8,415 bases of DNA, from positions 1 through 8,415 of the forward strand of contig JAISGB010000170.1 in the NCBI GenBank assembly GCA_031263335.1, given 5' to 3'. The translations under genes were made by a program, and so were the position numbers. The DNA comes from Eubacteriales Family XIII. Incertae Sedis bacterium. Its GTDB lineage: Bacteria > Bacillota > Clostridia > Peptostreptococcales > Anaerovoracaceae. Numbering within the stretch: position 1 is the first letter of the stretch; each line of letters begins with the position of its first letter. The notes beneath the pieces were generated by a model. That model was not told where the DNA came from, searched no databases, and saw only the letters and a program-made list of their open reading frames with translations. Shown piece by piece: positions 1 to 4,687 of the stretch.

Positions 1-314
1 TTGGTCAGAACGCTGACGAATATCCCTTTTTTCCTCGTATAGACGTAAAGGTCACAGAAATCCGGACGCGCCAACGGTTCGCCGCCCGTGAGGCTGACAT
101 CCAAGGTTCCGTGTTCGGAAAATTGGTCAATCATGCCTGTAAGTTGCTCATAGCCGATATCCCGCTCCGTACGTTCAAAATCGCCATAGCAATGGACGCA
201 TTTGTAGTTGCATCTGTGCGTAATTTCCATCGTTATGCACAGGGCAAGATCCTCCTTGATGCGACCAAAGAGTTCGTCCGAACCGATATGTTCCTTGAAC
301 ACGCCGCTCATCAT
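1..314 (-). CDS. Radical SAM RiPP maturase, N-terminal part (cut by left window edge)
   Basis: The first 104 residues of a radical SAM enzyme are present; the rest lies beyond the left edge. Seen: the [4Fe-4S]-binding CxxxCxxC motif as RCNYKCVHCYG (Cys35, Cys39, Cys42), followed by LTGGEPL around residues 76-81, the SAM-contacting GGEP segment. The short N-terminal extension before the cluster motif (about 25 residues) contains no fused leader-binding domain, which fits the separate PqqD gene just upstream. The start is the first of two consecutive ATG codons. It follows the PqqD stop directly (TAG then ATG, no gap), with GTGAGG at 321-326 six bases upstream. Family knowledge: enzymes in this setting use SAM radical chemistry to install thioether or C-C crosslinks on a precursor peptide. 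A C-terminal SPASM domain is expected but not visible. The exact reaction is inference from the Cys-rich precursor two genes upstream. Confidence 0.9.
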   Translation of the reverse strand, partial: MMSGVFKEHIGSDELFGRIKEDLALCITMEITHRCNYKCVHCYGDFERTERDIGYEQLTGMIDQFSEHGTLDVSLTGGEPLARPDFCDLYVYTRKKGIFVSVLT

Positions 315-578
315 CTACAACCTCACCAATCCCTTTGCGATGAGGTCGTCGCAGAATTCCGTTACCCGGCGCTTTTCCTCTTCCTTCGTAATTTGAAATC
401 GCTTGGACATGTCGTCGACCAAATCCTTAACCGTATCGAAAGAGCAAGCGTTTTGCCATATCCAAGCGCCCTGCTCATTCAGCGTGAGATATGATTTCGT
501 GATATCATTCTTTCTCACCGGAATGAGCAGGAAAACACTCCCGACATGCCGCAACACAAAAGCGGGATTTGTCGTCAT
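315..578 (-). CDS. PqqD-family RiPP recognition element (leader-peptide-binding protein)
   Basis: This is an 87-residue PqqD-like protein, the usual length for stand-alone members. Seen: an N-terminal beta-rich part (FVLRHVGSVFLLIPV), the family's YLTLNEQGAWIW stretch near residues 30-41, then helices running to a GLV ending. In the family, PqqD folds as a small winged helix-turn-helix that binds the precursor leader and presents it to the radical SAM enzyme; its partners here would be the precursor before it and the maturase after it. The ATG at 578 lies one base after the precursor stop (TGA-G-ATG) and has only a weak upstream GTTGAG, so translation probably depends on ribosomes finishing the precursor. 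The reading frame is open further upstream to 764, but that extension runs through the precursor in another frame and lacks family resemblance. A free-standing PqqD suggests a bipartite recognition system rather than a fused maturase. Confidence 0.88.
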   Translation of the reverse strand: MTTNPAFVLRHVGSVFLLIPVRKNDITKSYLTLNEQGAWIWQNACSFDTVKDLVDDMSKRFQITKEEEKRRVTEFCDDLIAKGLVRL

Positions 579-579
579 C

Positions 580-756
580 TCAACCGGCGTAACAACAGCC
601 GTGTTGCGTGGTTGCGCCGAGGACTGTACTGCAACTACAGCCCTTGCTCGAGTATTGGGCGGACAAATTCCGTACCGCAAAGGCCCGCTCACGTTCCTCC
701 CGCGAGATGCTTTCATCAACAAAGGGCGTGACTTCTTGAATCTTCGGCATTTCCAT
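580..756 (-). CDS. RiPP precursor peptide, four-Cys core
   Basis: This is a 58-residue peptide placed directly before a PqqD protein and a radical SAM enzyme. The N-terminal ~37 residues are acidic, helical and charged (ESISREERERAF), typical of a leader. The C-terminal ~20 residues are small, polar and Cys-rich, with Cys40, Cys42, Cys54 and Cys55: GCSCS, then VLGATTQ, then HGCCYAG. There are no cysteines in the leader. The start was chosen at 756 because AGGAGA (765-770) sits nine bases upstream; in-frame ATGs at 783 and 801 have no such site, and an ATG at 764 in another frame is too close to it. Four Cys alternating with small or polar residues fit thioether crosslinking (sactipeptide or ranthipeptide type), but the class is inference. 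The layout of a CxC pair near one end and a Cys pair near the other recalls ruminococcin C (a CVC pair and a second, more widely spaced pair), without clear sequence homology. No protease or exporter is in view. Confidence 0.82.
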   Translation of the reverse strand: MEMPKIQEVTPFVDESISREERERAFAVRNLSAQYSSKGCSCSTVLGATTQHGCCYAG

Positions 757-764
757 TTTGACAT

Positions 765-770
765 TCTCCT
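765..770 (-). promoter_or_regulatory. Ribosome binding site deciding the precursor start
   Basis: Read on the minus strand this is AGGAGA within AAGGAGAATG. It places the ATG at 756 nine bases downstream and rules out the in-frame ATGs at 783 and 801 as main starts. The overlapping ATG at 764 is in another frame and abuts the site. Confidence 0.75.
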
Positions 771-831
771 TCCCGTTTAACATGAAAATATTCGAATCCA
801 TTGATAGGATTCCGTCCGGCTTGGCGCTTTT

Positions 832-860
832 ATTATCATATACAGAAGTCGGAATGTCAA
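832..860 (-). promoter_or_regulatory. Housekeeping-type promoter of the RiPP operon
   Basis: On the minus strand TTGACA (855-860) is separated by exactly 17 bases from GATAAT (832-837). This matches the sigma-A consensus at 6/6 and 5/6 positions. Transcription would start near 825, leaving a leader of about 70 bases before the precursor. The region is very AT-rich. A perfect interrupted palindrome lies about 20 bases upstream of the -35 box. Confidence 0.8.
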
Positions 861-880
861 ATATATTTGATTAATTGTAG

Positions 881-895
881 ATTTATGACATAAAT
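881..895. promoter_or_regulatory. Perfect palindrome ATTTATG-A-CATAAAT, candidate operator
   Basis: Two perfect 7-base arms surround one central base. The site lies 20 bases upstream of the -35 box of the RiPP promoter, a position typical of activator sites. The two XRE-type regulators encoded just upstream are the obvious candidates to bind here; that link is inference. No second copy of this exact motif was found in the window. Confidence 0.45.
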
Positions 896-962
896 TTCTT
901 GTTTATGCCGCAACCCTGAAACGCTCCGGAAATACCGCAAATAAATGAAAGATGTTATCGAT

Positions 963-1292
963 TCAGGAACCGGGGTGATCGTAGAGCGATTTCAATCTCT
1001 CGATAATATGGAGGATCAACAATATGTCGGTGTCGTTCAATGCCTTCATCCCCTCCGCCGCCTTTTCAACCAACTCGGGATATGCTCGATGTTCATTGAA
1101 AAAATCCGACGGCGTAATGTGAAAATAGTCACATATCGAAAAAAATTCCCGCATCGGAGGCAGGCATTTCCCGGATGAAATGTTGTAGATATAACCCCTG
1201 CTGTGGCCCAAGTCGTAGCTCATTTTATATTCGGAAACCTGTTTTTGCAATCGCAGTTGTGTGATTTTTTCCCTGACAAAGTCGTCATACAT
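963..1292 (-). CDS. XRE-type helix-turn-helix regulator, copy 2 (nearer the RiPP operon)
   Basis: This is a 109-residue small DNA-binding protein. The N-terminal ~60 residues hold a lambda-repressor-like helix-turn-helix: ITQLRLQKQVSEYKMSYDLG, then HSRGYIYNISSGKCLPPMREF. The C-terminal ~45 residues are helical and charged and probably mediate dimerisation. The ATG at 1292 is preferred over one at 1337 because AGAGGGG lies seven bases before it and because copy 1 starts with the same MYD(D/E)FVRE sequence. It is about two thirds identical to copy 1 (67 of the first 100 aligned residues by hand count), so the pair arose by duplication. It ends about 100 bases before the RiPP promoter on the same strand, which makes it a likely regulator of that operon. 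The ligand, and whether it activates or represses, cannot be told. Confidence 0.85.
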   Translation of the reverse strand: MYDDFVREKITQLRLQKQVSEYKMSYDLGHSRGYIYNISSGKCLPPMREFFSICDYFHITPSDFFNEHRAYPELVEKAAEGMKALNDTDILLILHIIERLKSLYDHPGS

Positions 1293-1377
1293 GCCAATAC
1301 CCCTCTTGTTGTCCCATAAAAATGCCTTGTCAAGCATGCATTCTCGTTTTATTCGCGGACGGATTTACGATCCGCCC

Positions 1378-1395
1378 CGTATGATATATTATACG
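1378..1395 (-). promoter_or_regulatory. Palindromic -10 region of the XRE copy 2 promoter
   Basis: The sequence CGTATGATATATTATACG is an 18-base inverted repeat with one mismatched pair. On the minus strand it contains a perfect TATAAT (1388-1393). The best -35 candidate is weak (TTGTCT at 1413-1418, spacing 19), so an activator or an atypical promoter is possible. A palindrome lying over a -10 box is where an autorepressor would bind; that is inference. Just downstream in the transcript a 5-base hairpin (CGGAT/ATCCG, 1360-1374) lies in the predicted leader. Confidence 0.4.
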
Positions 1396-1450
1396 CCGAT
1401 ATACATATTGAAAGACAAACGGACGGTACTCGAAGAATATATGTTTCGGG

Positions 1451-1462
1451 TTTCCCGGGAAA
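1451..1462. repeat. Perfect 12-base palindrome TTTCCCGGGAAA
   Basis: It is fully symmetric and lies in the gap between the two XRE genes. It shares the 8-base core TCCCGGGA with the palindrome at 1538-1549, with centres 87 bases apart. It is a candidate operator half of a two-site arrangement; no binding protein is proven. Confidence 0.45.
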
Positions 1463-1475
1463 TCGACGGGCGTCC

Positions 1476-1488
1476 CGGTTTGAAACCG
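1476..1488. repeat. Perfect interrupted palindrome CGGTTT-G-AAACCG
   Basis: It has 6-base arms around one base, 13 bases after the TTTCCCGGGAAA palindrome. It could be an operator, or a tight hairpin in the transcript reading from XRE copy 1 into the gap. No T-run follows on either strand, so it is not a convincing terminator. Confidence 0.4.
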
Positions 1489-1535
1489 ATTATGCCAAAC
1501 CGATCCTCGTCCCGATCTTGTCCGTATCGAAACGA

Positions 1536-1868
1536 TCAATCCCGGGATTCGCGATTGCGCAATCGATCGATAATATTCAACACCAATATCGTGTCGGTGT
1601 CATCCAATTCTTTCAGTCCTTCAATTGCTTTTTGAATCAGGATGGGATTTTCCTGCGAGGAGTCAAAAAACGAAGAGGGCGTTACGCCAAAGTATTCACA
1701 GATCAAGAAAAACTCATGCAGGGGCGGCAAGGATTTTCCCGAGGAAATATTATAGATGTATCCCCTGCTATGCCCCAAATCATAGCTCAATTGATATTCG
1801 GACATCTTTTTCTTCAGTCGCAGTTGTGTGATTCTCTCTCTCACAAACTCATCATACATGCCGTCCAT
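1536..1868 (-). CDS. XRE-type helix-turn-helix regulator, copy 1
   Basis: This is a 110-residue paralogue of the neighbouring regulator and belongs to the same small XRE-like group. Helix-turn-helix region, about residues 12-60: ITQLRLKKKMSEYQLSYDLG, then HSRGYIYNISSGKSLPPLHEF. The block from SYDLG to SSGK is identical in both copies, so the recognition surface is conserved and they may bind the same or similar DNA sites. The regions after it diverge (SSFFDSSQENP here, SDFFNEHRAYP in copy 2), which suggests different signals or partners. The start at 1868 has AGAAGG (1880-1885) eleven bases upstream; a start at 1859 (MYDEF) would match copy 2 exactly and cannot be excluded. The 3' end of the gene carries two adjacent perfect palindromes. 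No clear promoter was seen upstream, although the stretch just before the gene is AT-rich. Confidence 0.85.
   Translation of the reverse strand: MDGMYDEFVRERITQLRLKKKMSEYQLSYDLGHSRGYIYNISSGKSLPPLHEFFLICEYFGVTPSSFFDSSQENPILIQKAIEGLKELDDTDTILVLNIIDRLRNRESRD
1538..1565. repeat. Two adjacent perfect palindromes at the end of XRE copy 1
   Basis: AATCCCGGGATT (1538-1549) and CGATTGCGCAATCG (1552-1565) are both perfect and lie two bases apart, inside the last codons of the gene. The first shares the core TCCCGGGA with the palindrome at 1451-1462. They have no loop, so they read better as DNA-binding sites than as RNA hairpins. Confidence 0.45.
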
Positions 1869-2198
1869 TTCGTCACCAACCTTCTATAAATATAATAACG
1901 AAGCAACCGAAACATGTAGTAACGATAAATTTGCTGTAATCACGGGAATAGTCGAATTGAATATGTTATCATCCAACGATCTTTGTTTACGGCCGAAACA
2001 TAAGACGAAAAGTGCGGAAACCGGTGAAAATGAGCAACGATTCATGGATTTCGCCGAATAGCAACTGAGGTTTTTAAAACCGGACGCATACCGATGCGCG
2101 TGAGCGGAGCTTTGCGAGGCGAAAAGCGTCGTCCAAAACGGGCCTCACCGTTTCCACTCATCAAACAGAGTCATTCTTACATATATCGGATCTCCCGC
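1869..2198. other. Gene-free stretch between XRE copy 1 and the isochorismatase-family gene
   Basis: No convincing gene lies here. The part next to the XRE gene (to about 1990) is AT-rich and should hold its promoter, but no good -35/-10 pair was found. The part from about 2060 to 2160 is distinctly more GC-rich and holds three small inverted repeats: GGTTTT-T-AAAACC (2069-2081), CGCAT/ATGCG with a four-base loop (2085-2098), and AAACGG/CCGTTT (2136-2153). A 39-codon minus-strand reading frame (2042-2161) has no ribosome binding site. The GC-rich patch could be a dispersed intergenic repeat, which cannot be judged from one copy. Confidence 0.5.
2136..2153 (-). terminator. Weak hairpin terminator candidate for the isochorismatase-family gene
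   Basis: On the minus strand AAACGG, a six-base loop and CCGTTTT follow the gene's stop codon by about 46 bases. The stem is perfect but only two-thirds AT/GC mixed and the T-run is four bases, so termination would be inefficient. A second hairpin (2085-2098), followed at a distance by TTTT, is an alternative. Confidence 0.3.
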
Positions 2199-2867
2199 TC
2201 ACAGGCATTCCTCCGGAATCTTCCGGGCCGGAGCCGGAGCGTTCCCGATCCACGCGGAGACAATTTCCTTGGAATCCGCGACCTTGCCAAACCATAGCCG
2301 AATGTTTTTGCAGGTCGCCTCGTGAAGATCCGGATAAAACGTGGCGCAGGCGTCCTGCGCCAATATGACATGATAGTCAAGGATCAACGCGTGGCGCGCG
2401 GTCGTTTCGACGCAGATATTCGTCGCCACCCCCGTGAACACCAACGTCTCGATTCCCTTGTTTTTTAGGATCGCATCCAACGGCGTGTTCAGGAAACCGC
2501 TAAAGCGGTTTTTTTGCACGAGGATATCGCCTTCCCGCGGAATGAAGCCGTAGAGTTCCGTTCCCCAACTCCCCCTGCGGCATACGCCCTCGTTTGCGGA
2601 GTCCTCCCGCGCGTCGGGCCGCATCTTCCAAGCGAAGGAATCCGTATTGTCATCCTCGACGTTTTGAATGAAAACAATCGGGACGCCTTTCTCACGCGCG
2701 GAGGGGACGAGGCGCTCGAGGGCCGTCATCATATTCGTGATCGGACTCAGATCGCACCCCTTTTTTCCAAACACGCCGTCCGGGTGGCAGAATTCGTTCT
2801 GCACATCCACAAGCACAAGCGCTTTCCTTGTCTTCGTAAGCAGATAATCAAGCGGCAAAGGTTTCAT
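2199..2867 (-). CDS. Isochorismatase-family cysteine hydrolase
   Basis: This 222-residue protein has the alpha/beta fold signature of the isochorismatase-like hydrolases and the usual length for the family. Seen: the catalytic triad as Asp21 in VLVDVQNEF, Lys119 in VQKNRFSGF and Cys152 in TGVATNICVETT. The VATNIC stretch carries the family's non-proline cis peptide before the nucleophilic Cys. Members act on amide or vinyl-ether bonds (nicotinamidase, N-carbamoylsarcosine amidase, ureidoacrylate hydrolase, isochorismatase). Nothing in the sequence or the neighbours settles the substrate. There are no enterobactin, nicotinamide or pyrimidine-degradation genes nearby, so no symbol is given. The start is supported by AAGGAG (2876-2881) eight bases upstream and by a promoter at 2943-2971. 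It is transcribed divergently from the zinc-ribbon gene. It appears to be cytoplasmic, with no signal peptide or membrane segment. Confidence 0.92.
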   Translation of the reverse strand: MKPLPLDYLLTKTRKALVLVDVQNEFCHPDGVFGKKGCDLSPITNMMTALERLVPSAREKGVPIVFIQNVEDDNTDSFAWKMRPDAREDSANEGVCRRGSWGTELYGFIPREGDILVQKNRFSGFLNTPLDAILKNKGIETLVFTGVATNICVETTARHALILDYHVILAQDACATFYPDLHEATCKNIRLWFGKVADSKEIVSAWIGNAPAPARKIPEECL

Positions 2868-2942
2868 ATTATATTCTCCTTATCCAAACGAATATTTGAC
2901 GATCTTAAACTTACGATCAAACAACTTGCCGGCACAATTACA

Positions 2943-2971
2943 ATTATATTTCAACACGTCTTTTTAAACAA
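2943..2971 (-). promoter_or_regulatory. Promoter of the isochorismatase-family gene
   Basis: On the minus strand TTGTTT (2966-2971) lies 17 bases before a perfect TATAAT (2943-2948). The -35 box is weak (3 of 6 positions), the -10 box exact. The predicted transcript starts about 70 bases before the ATG. Confidence 0.55.
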
Positions 2972-3055
2972 GAGACACCTTAAAATATTATTGCGTCGAG
3001 ATCGAACAGGTTCCATCCACGCGTCCCCGTGTCCTATCGATATTTTCGCACCCCC

Positions 3056-3084
3056 TTGCGCGATTTGTTAAAACATGATAAAAT
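3056..3084 (+). promoter_or_regulatory. Extended -10 promoter of the zinc-ribbon gene
   Basis: TTGCGC (3056-3061) and TAAAAT (3079-3084) are separated by 17 bases, and the -10 box is preceded by TG plus one base, giving an extended -10 that compensates for the imperfect -35. The predicted start is near 3091, about 65 bases before the ATG. Confidence 0.65.
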
Positions 3085-3155
3085 AGGGTGGATTTTGCAG
3101 AACATTGAAGGCTTACCCTCAACCGCGCATTTACGATTTAAGAGGAGAGGAACAA

Positions 3156-3635
3156 ATGGGCATATTTGATGATGTGGGAAAGAAGATCACGACAACGGGG
3201 AACAGCGCCCTTCAAAAGACGAAGGAGATGGCCGAAACCATGAAAATCAACAGCCGGATCTCAAGCGAGCAGGCCGGAATTGACAGCGCGTATCGTGAGA
3301 TCGGGCGGATCTATTTTGAGAAATTCGGCGACAATCCGGACGGATCCATGGAACAATACATCTCAAGCATCCGAAGGGCGAACGAGAATATTCAAGCATA
3401 TCGACAAAATTTGATCGATATCAAGGGAAGCGTTCAATGCCCGAGCTGCGGCGCGGAAGTAGACAACCGATCGAAGTTCTGCAATGTCTGCGGAGCCGAA
3501 ATCGTCTCCCGTCCGACCGGGCGCCCCGAAGACGGCGCCTCCGACACAGCCATGAAGACCTGCGTGAATTGCGGCGCGCAAATGAGCGCGGACAATTCCT
3601 TCTGCACAAATTGCGGGACAAAGCAGGACGGGTAA
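3156..3635 (+). CDS. Small double zinc-ribbon protein with N-terminal helical region
   Basis: This is a 159-residue protein of unknown function. The first ~90 residues are charged and helical, probably a coiled coil (starting MGIFDDVGKKI), with a conserved-looking YREIGRIYFEKFGD segment near 46-59. Two zinc ribbons follow: CPSC and CNVC (Cys95, 98, 109, 112), then CVNC and CTNC (Cys136, 139, 150, 153). They are joined by a Gly/Pro-rich linker. All eight ligands are intact. Proteins of this build, a helical N-terminus followed by double ribbons, are common in Firmicutes, but I know of no assigned role. There is no signal peptide or membrane segment, so a cytoplasmic scaffold or regulatory role is possible. 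The start at 3156 is chosen for AGGAG (3143-3147) eight bases upstream; an ATG at 3105 has no such site. It has its own extended -10 promoter and appears to be monocistronic. Confidence 0.85.
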   Translation: MGIFDDVGKKITTTGNSALQKTKEMAETMKINSRISSEQAGIDSAYREIGRIYFEKFGDNPDGSMEQYISSIRRANENIQAYRQNLIDIKGSVQCPSCGAEVDNRSKFCNVCGAEIVSRPTGRPEDGASDTAMKTCVNCGAQMSADNSFCTNCGTKQDG

Positions 3636-3692
3636 CGTTTTTATATCCGGAATATCGATAGGACGAATTTTTAAGGAGCGCCCCAAGACGGA

Positions 3693-3746
3693 ACCACGGA
3701 AAGCAAAGAACCGCGTTTTTTCTCGACACGGCTTGCTTTCTGTGGT
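3693..3746 (+). promoter_or_regulatory. Long imperfect inverted repeat overlapping the pan promoter
   Basis: A 14-base stem (3693-3706 with 3733-3746, one G-T wobble) encloses a 26-base centre with a further CCG/CGG pairing and a run of six T at 3716-3721. No T-run follows the right arm. An alternative short hairpin (3695-3699 with 3711-3715, one mismatch) leads directly into the T-run and could terminate transcripts from the zinc-ribbon gene; it is mutually exclusive with the long stem. The right arm fills the spacer of the predicted pan promoter, so the DNA repeat may also serve as an operator. Confidence 0.45.
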
Positions 3747-3751
3747 ACAGT
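3723..3751 (+). promoter_or_regulatory. Predicted promoter of the pantothenate operon
   Basis: TCGACA (3723-3728; 5 of 6 positions) lies 17 bases before TACAGT (3746-3751; 4 of 6), and TGG directly before the -10 makes it an extended -10. The expected start near 3758 gives a leader of about 75 bases. This contains an 8-base palindrome ACACGTGT (3765-3772) and a GC hairpin just before the ribosome binding site. Confidence 0.55.
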
Positions 3752-3801
3752 GAACTTATTGGATACACGTGTGATTGCGATCTGTCGTATATCTACGGTG
3801 A

Positions 3802-3815
3802 GCGGCTCCGGCCGC
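3802..3815 (+). promoter_or_regulatory. GC-rich hairpin just before the panB ribosome binding site
   Basis: GCGGC-TCCG-GCCGC is a perfect 5-base stem with a four-base loop, ending four bases before AAGGAGG (3820-3826), which is six bases from the panB ATG. It could modulate translation start or mRNA stability. It does not cover the ribosome binding site itself and no riboswitch is recognised. Confidence 0.35.
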
Positions 3816-3832
3816 AGCTAAGGAGGACAGCT

Positions 3833-4687
3833 ATGAAAAACACAGTTGATACGTTTCGTCGTCAAAAAGAGCGGGGCGACAAGATCACGATGCTCACCTG
3901 CTATGACTACTCGACGGCGAAGCTCATGGATGAGGCGGGCATCAACAGCCTGCTCGTCGGCGACAGTCTCGGCATGGTCATGTTGGGATACCCCGATACC
4001 CTTTCCGTCACAATGGAAGACATCATTCACCACACAAAGGCGGTTTCGCGCGGCGCCCAAAACGCGTTGGTCGTCGGCGACATGCCCTTCATGTCCTATC
4101 AGGTCTCGGTGGACCGAGCGGTGGAGAACGCGGGACGCCTCATAAAGGAGGGCGGCGCGCAGGCCGTGAAATTGGAAGGCGGCGTCACGGTGGCGGAACA
4201 AATTCGCGCCATCTCGCGCGCGTCCGTCCCCGTCGTCGCGCATATCGGACTCACGCCGCAATCGATCAACGCATTCGGCGGTTTCAAGGTTCAGGGGAAA
4301 TCGATCGAGGCCGCGCGGGCGTTGGTCGAAGACGCGCGCGCCGTAGAGGAGGCGGGCGCCTTCGCCGTTGTATTGGAGGCCGTACCCGCCTCGGTTGCGG
4401 AGGCGATCACAAAGGCGCTCCTCATTCCGACGATCGGCATCGGCGCGGGGCGACACTGCGACGGTCAAGTGCTCGTCTATCAGGACATGCTTGATCTGTT
4501 CGGCAATTTGAAACCTAAGTTCGTTAAGGTGTTCGGCGACGCGGGCGGCGTCATGCGCGCGGCCTTTGCCTCCTATATCGAAGAGACGAAGAGCGGCGCC
4601 TTCCCGTCCGAGGAGCACAGCTTCATTGCGGACGCCGGCGCGGACATCGGCGCGGAGATCTTGGCGGAACCGGAGTCCGATCGATGA
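3833..4687 (+). CDS. panB: 3-methyl-2-oxobutanoate hydroxymethyltransferase (ketopantoate hydroxymethyltransferase)
   Basis: This cytoplasmic enzyme transfers a one-carbon unit from 5,10-methylenetetrahydrofolate to 2-oxoisovalerate, giving ketopantoate, the first committed step of pantothenate synthesis. The 284 residues are slightly longer than typical (about 264-280), the extra lying in the C-terminal tail after EEHSF. Seen: [17 protein letters not shown] near the N-terminus, the metal ligands Asp44 (LVGDSLGMV), Asp83 ([10 protein letters not shown]) and Glu115 (VKLEGG), the AHIGLTPQS loop (136-144), catalytic Glu182 (VLEAVP), and IGIGAG (201-206) with the following [14 protein letters not shown]. 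All expected active-site residues are present. AAGGAGG six bases upstream fixes the start. It is the first gene of a three-gene operon; its stop overlaps the panC start as ATGA, implying coupled translation. Confidence 0.98.
   Translation: MKNTVDTFRRQKERGDKITMLTCYDYSTAKLMDEAGINSLLVGDSLGMVMLGYPDTLSVTMEDIIHHTKAVSRGAQNALVVGDMPFMSYQVSVDRAVENAGRLIKEGGAQAVKLEGGVTVAEQIRAISRASVPVVAHIGLTPQSINAFGGFKVQGKSIEAARALVEDARAVEEAGAFAVVLEAVPASVAEAITKALLIPTIGIGAGRHCDGQVLVYQDMLDLFGNLKPKFVKVFGDAGGVMRAAFASYIEETKSGAFPSEEHSFIADAGADIGAEILAEPESDR

Noticed and set aside
579..764. Upstream extension of the PqqD frame to an ATG at 764, giving a 149-residue protein
   Set aside because: The extension runs through the precursor gene in another frame, shows no PqqD features, and its ATG abuts the ribosome binding site that serves the precursor.
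757..801. Longer precursor starting at 783 or 801
   Set aside because: Neither ATG has a ribosome binding site, whereas the ATG at 756 has AGGAGA nine bases upstream.
1293..1337. Longer form of XRE copy 2 starting at 1337
   Set aside because: AGAGGGG seven bases before 1292 and alignment with copy 1 favour the shorter form.
1330..1539. 69-codon minus-strand frame between the XRE genes
   Set aside because: It has no ribosome binding site and no family resemblance, and it runs through the promoter and palindromes of copy 2.
2085..2098. CGCAT/ATGCG hairpin as a strong terminator
   Set aside because: The stem is only five base pairs and the T-run is four bases long and five bases away; it is kept only as an alternative to the hairpin at 2136-2153.
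2042..2161. 39-codon minus-strand frame as a second precursor peptide
   Set aside because: It is Arg-rich with no Cys, has no ribosome binding site and no maturase beside it.
3758..3832. Riboswitch in the panB leader
   Set aside because: The leader is only about 75 bases with one short hairpin, and no known riboswitch core was seen.
3818..4618. 266-codon frame antisense to panB
   Set aside because: It mirrors a high-GC gene, is Arg/Asp/His-rich, has no recognisable domain, and panB on the other strand is certain.
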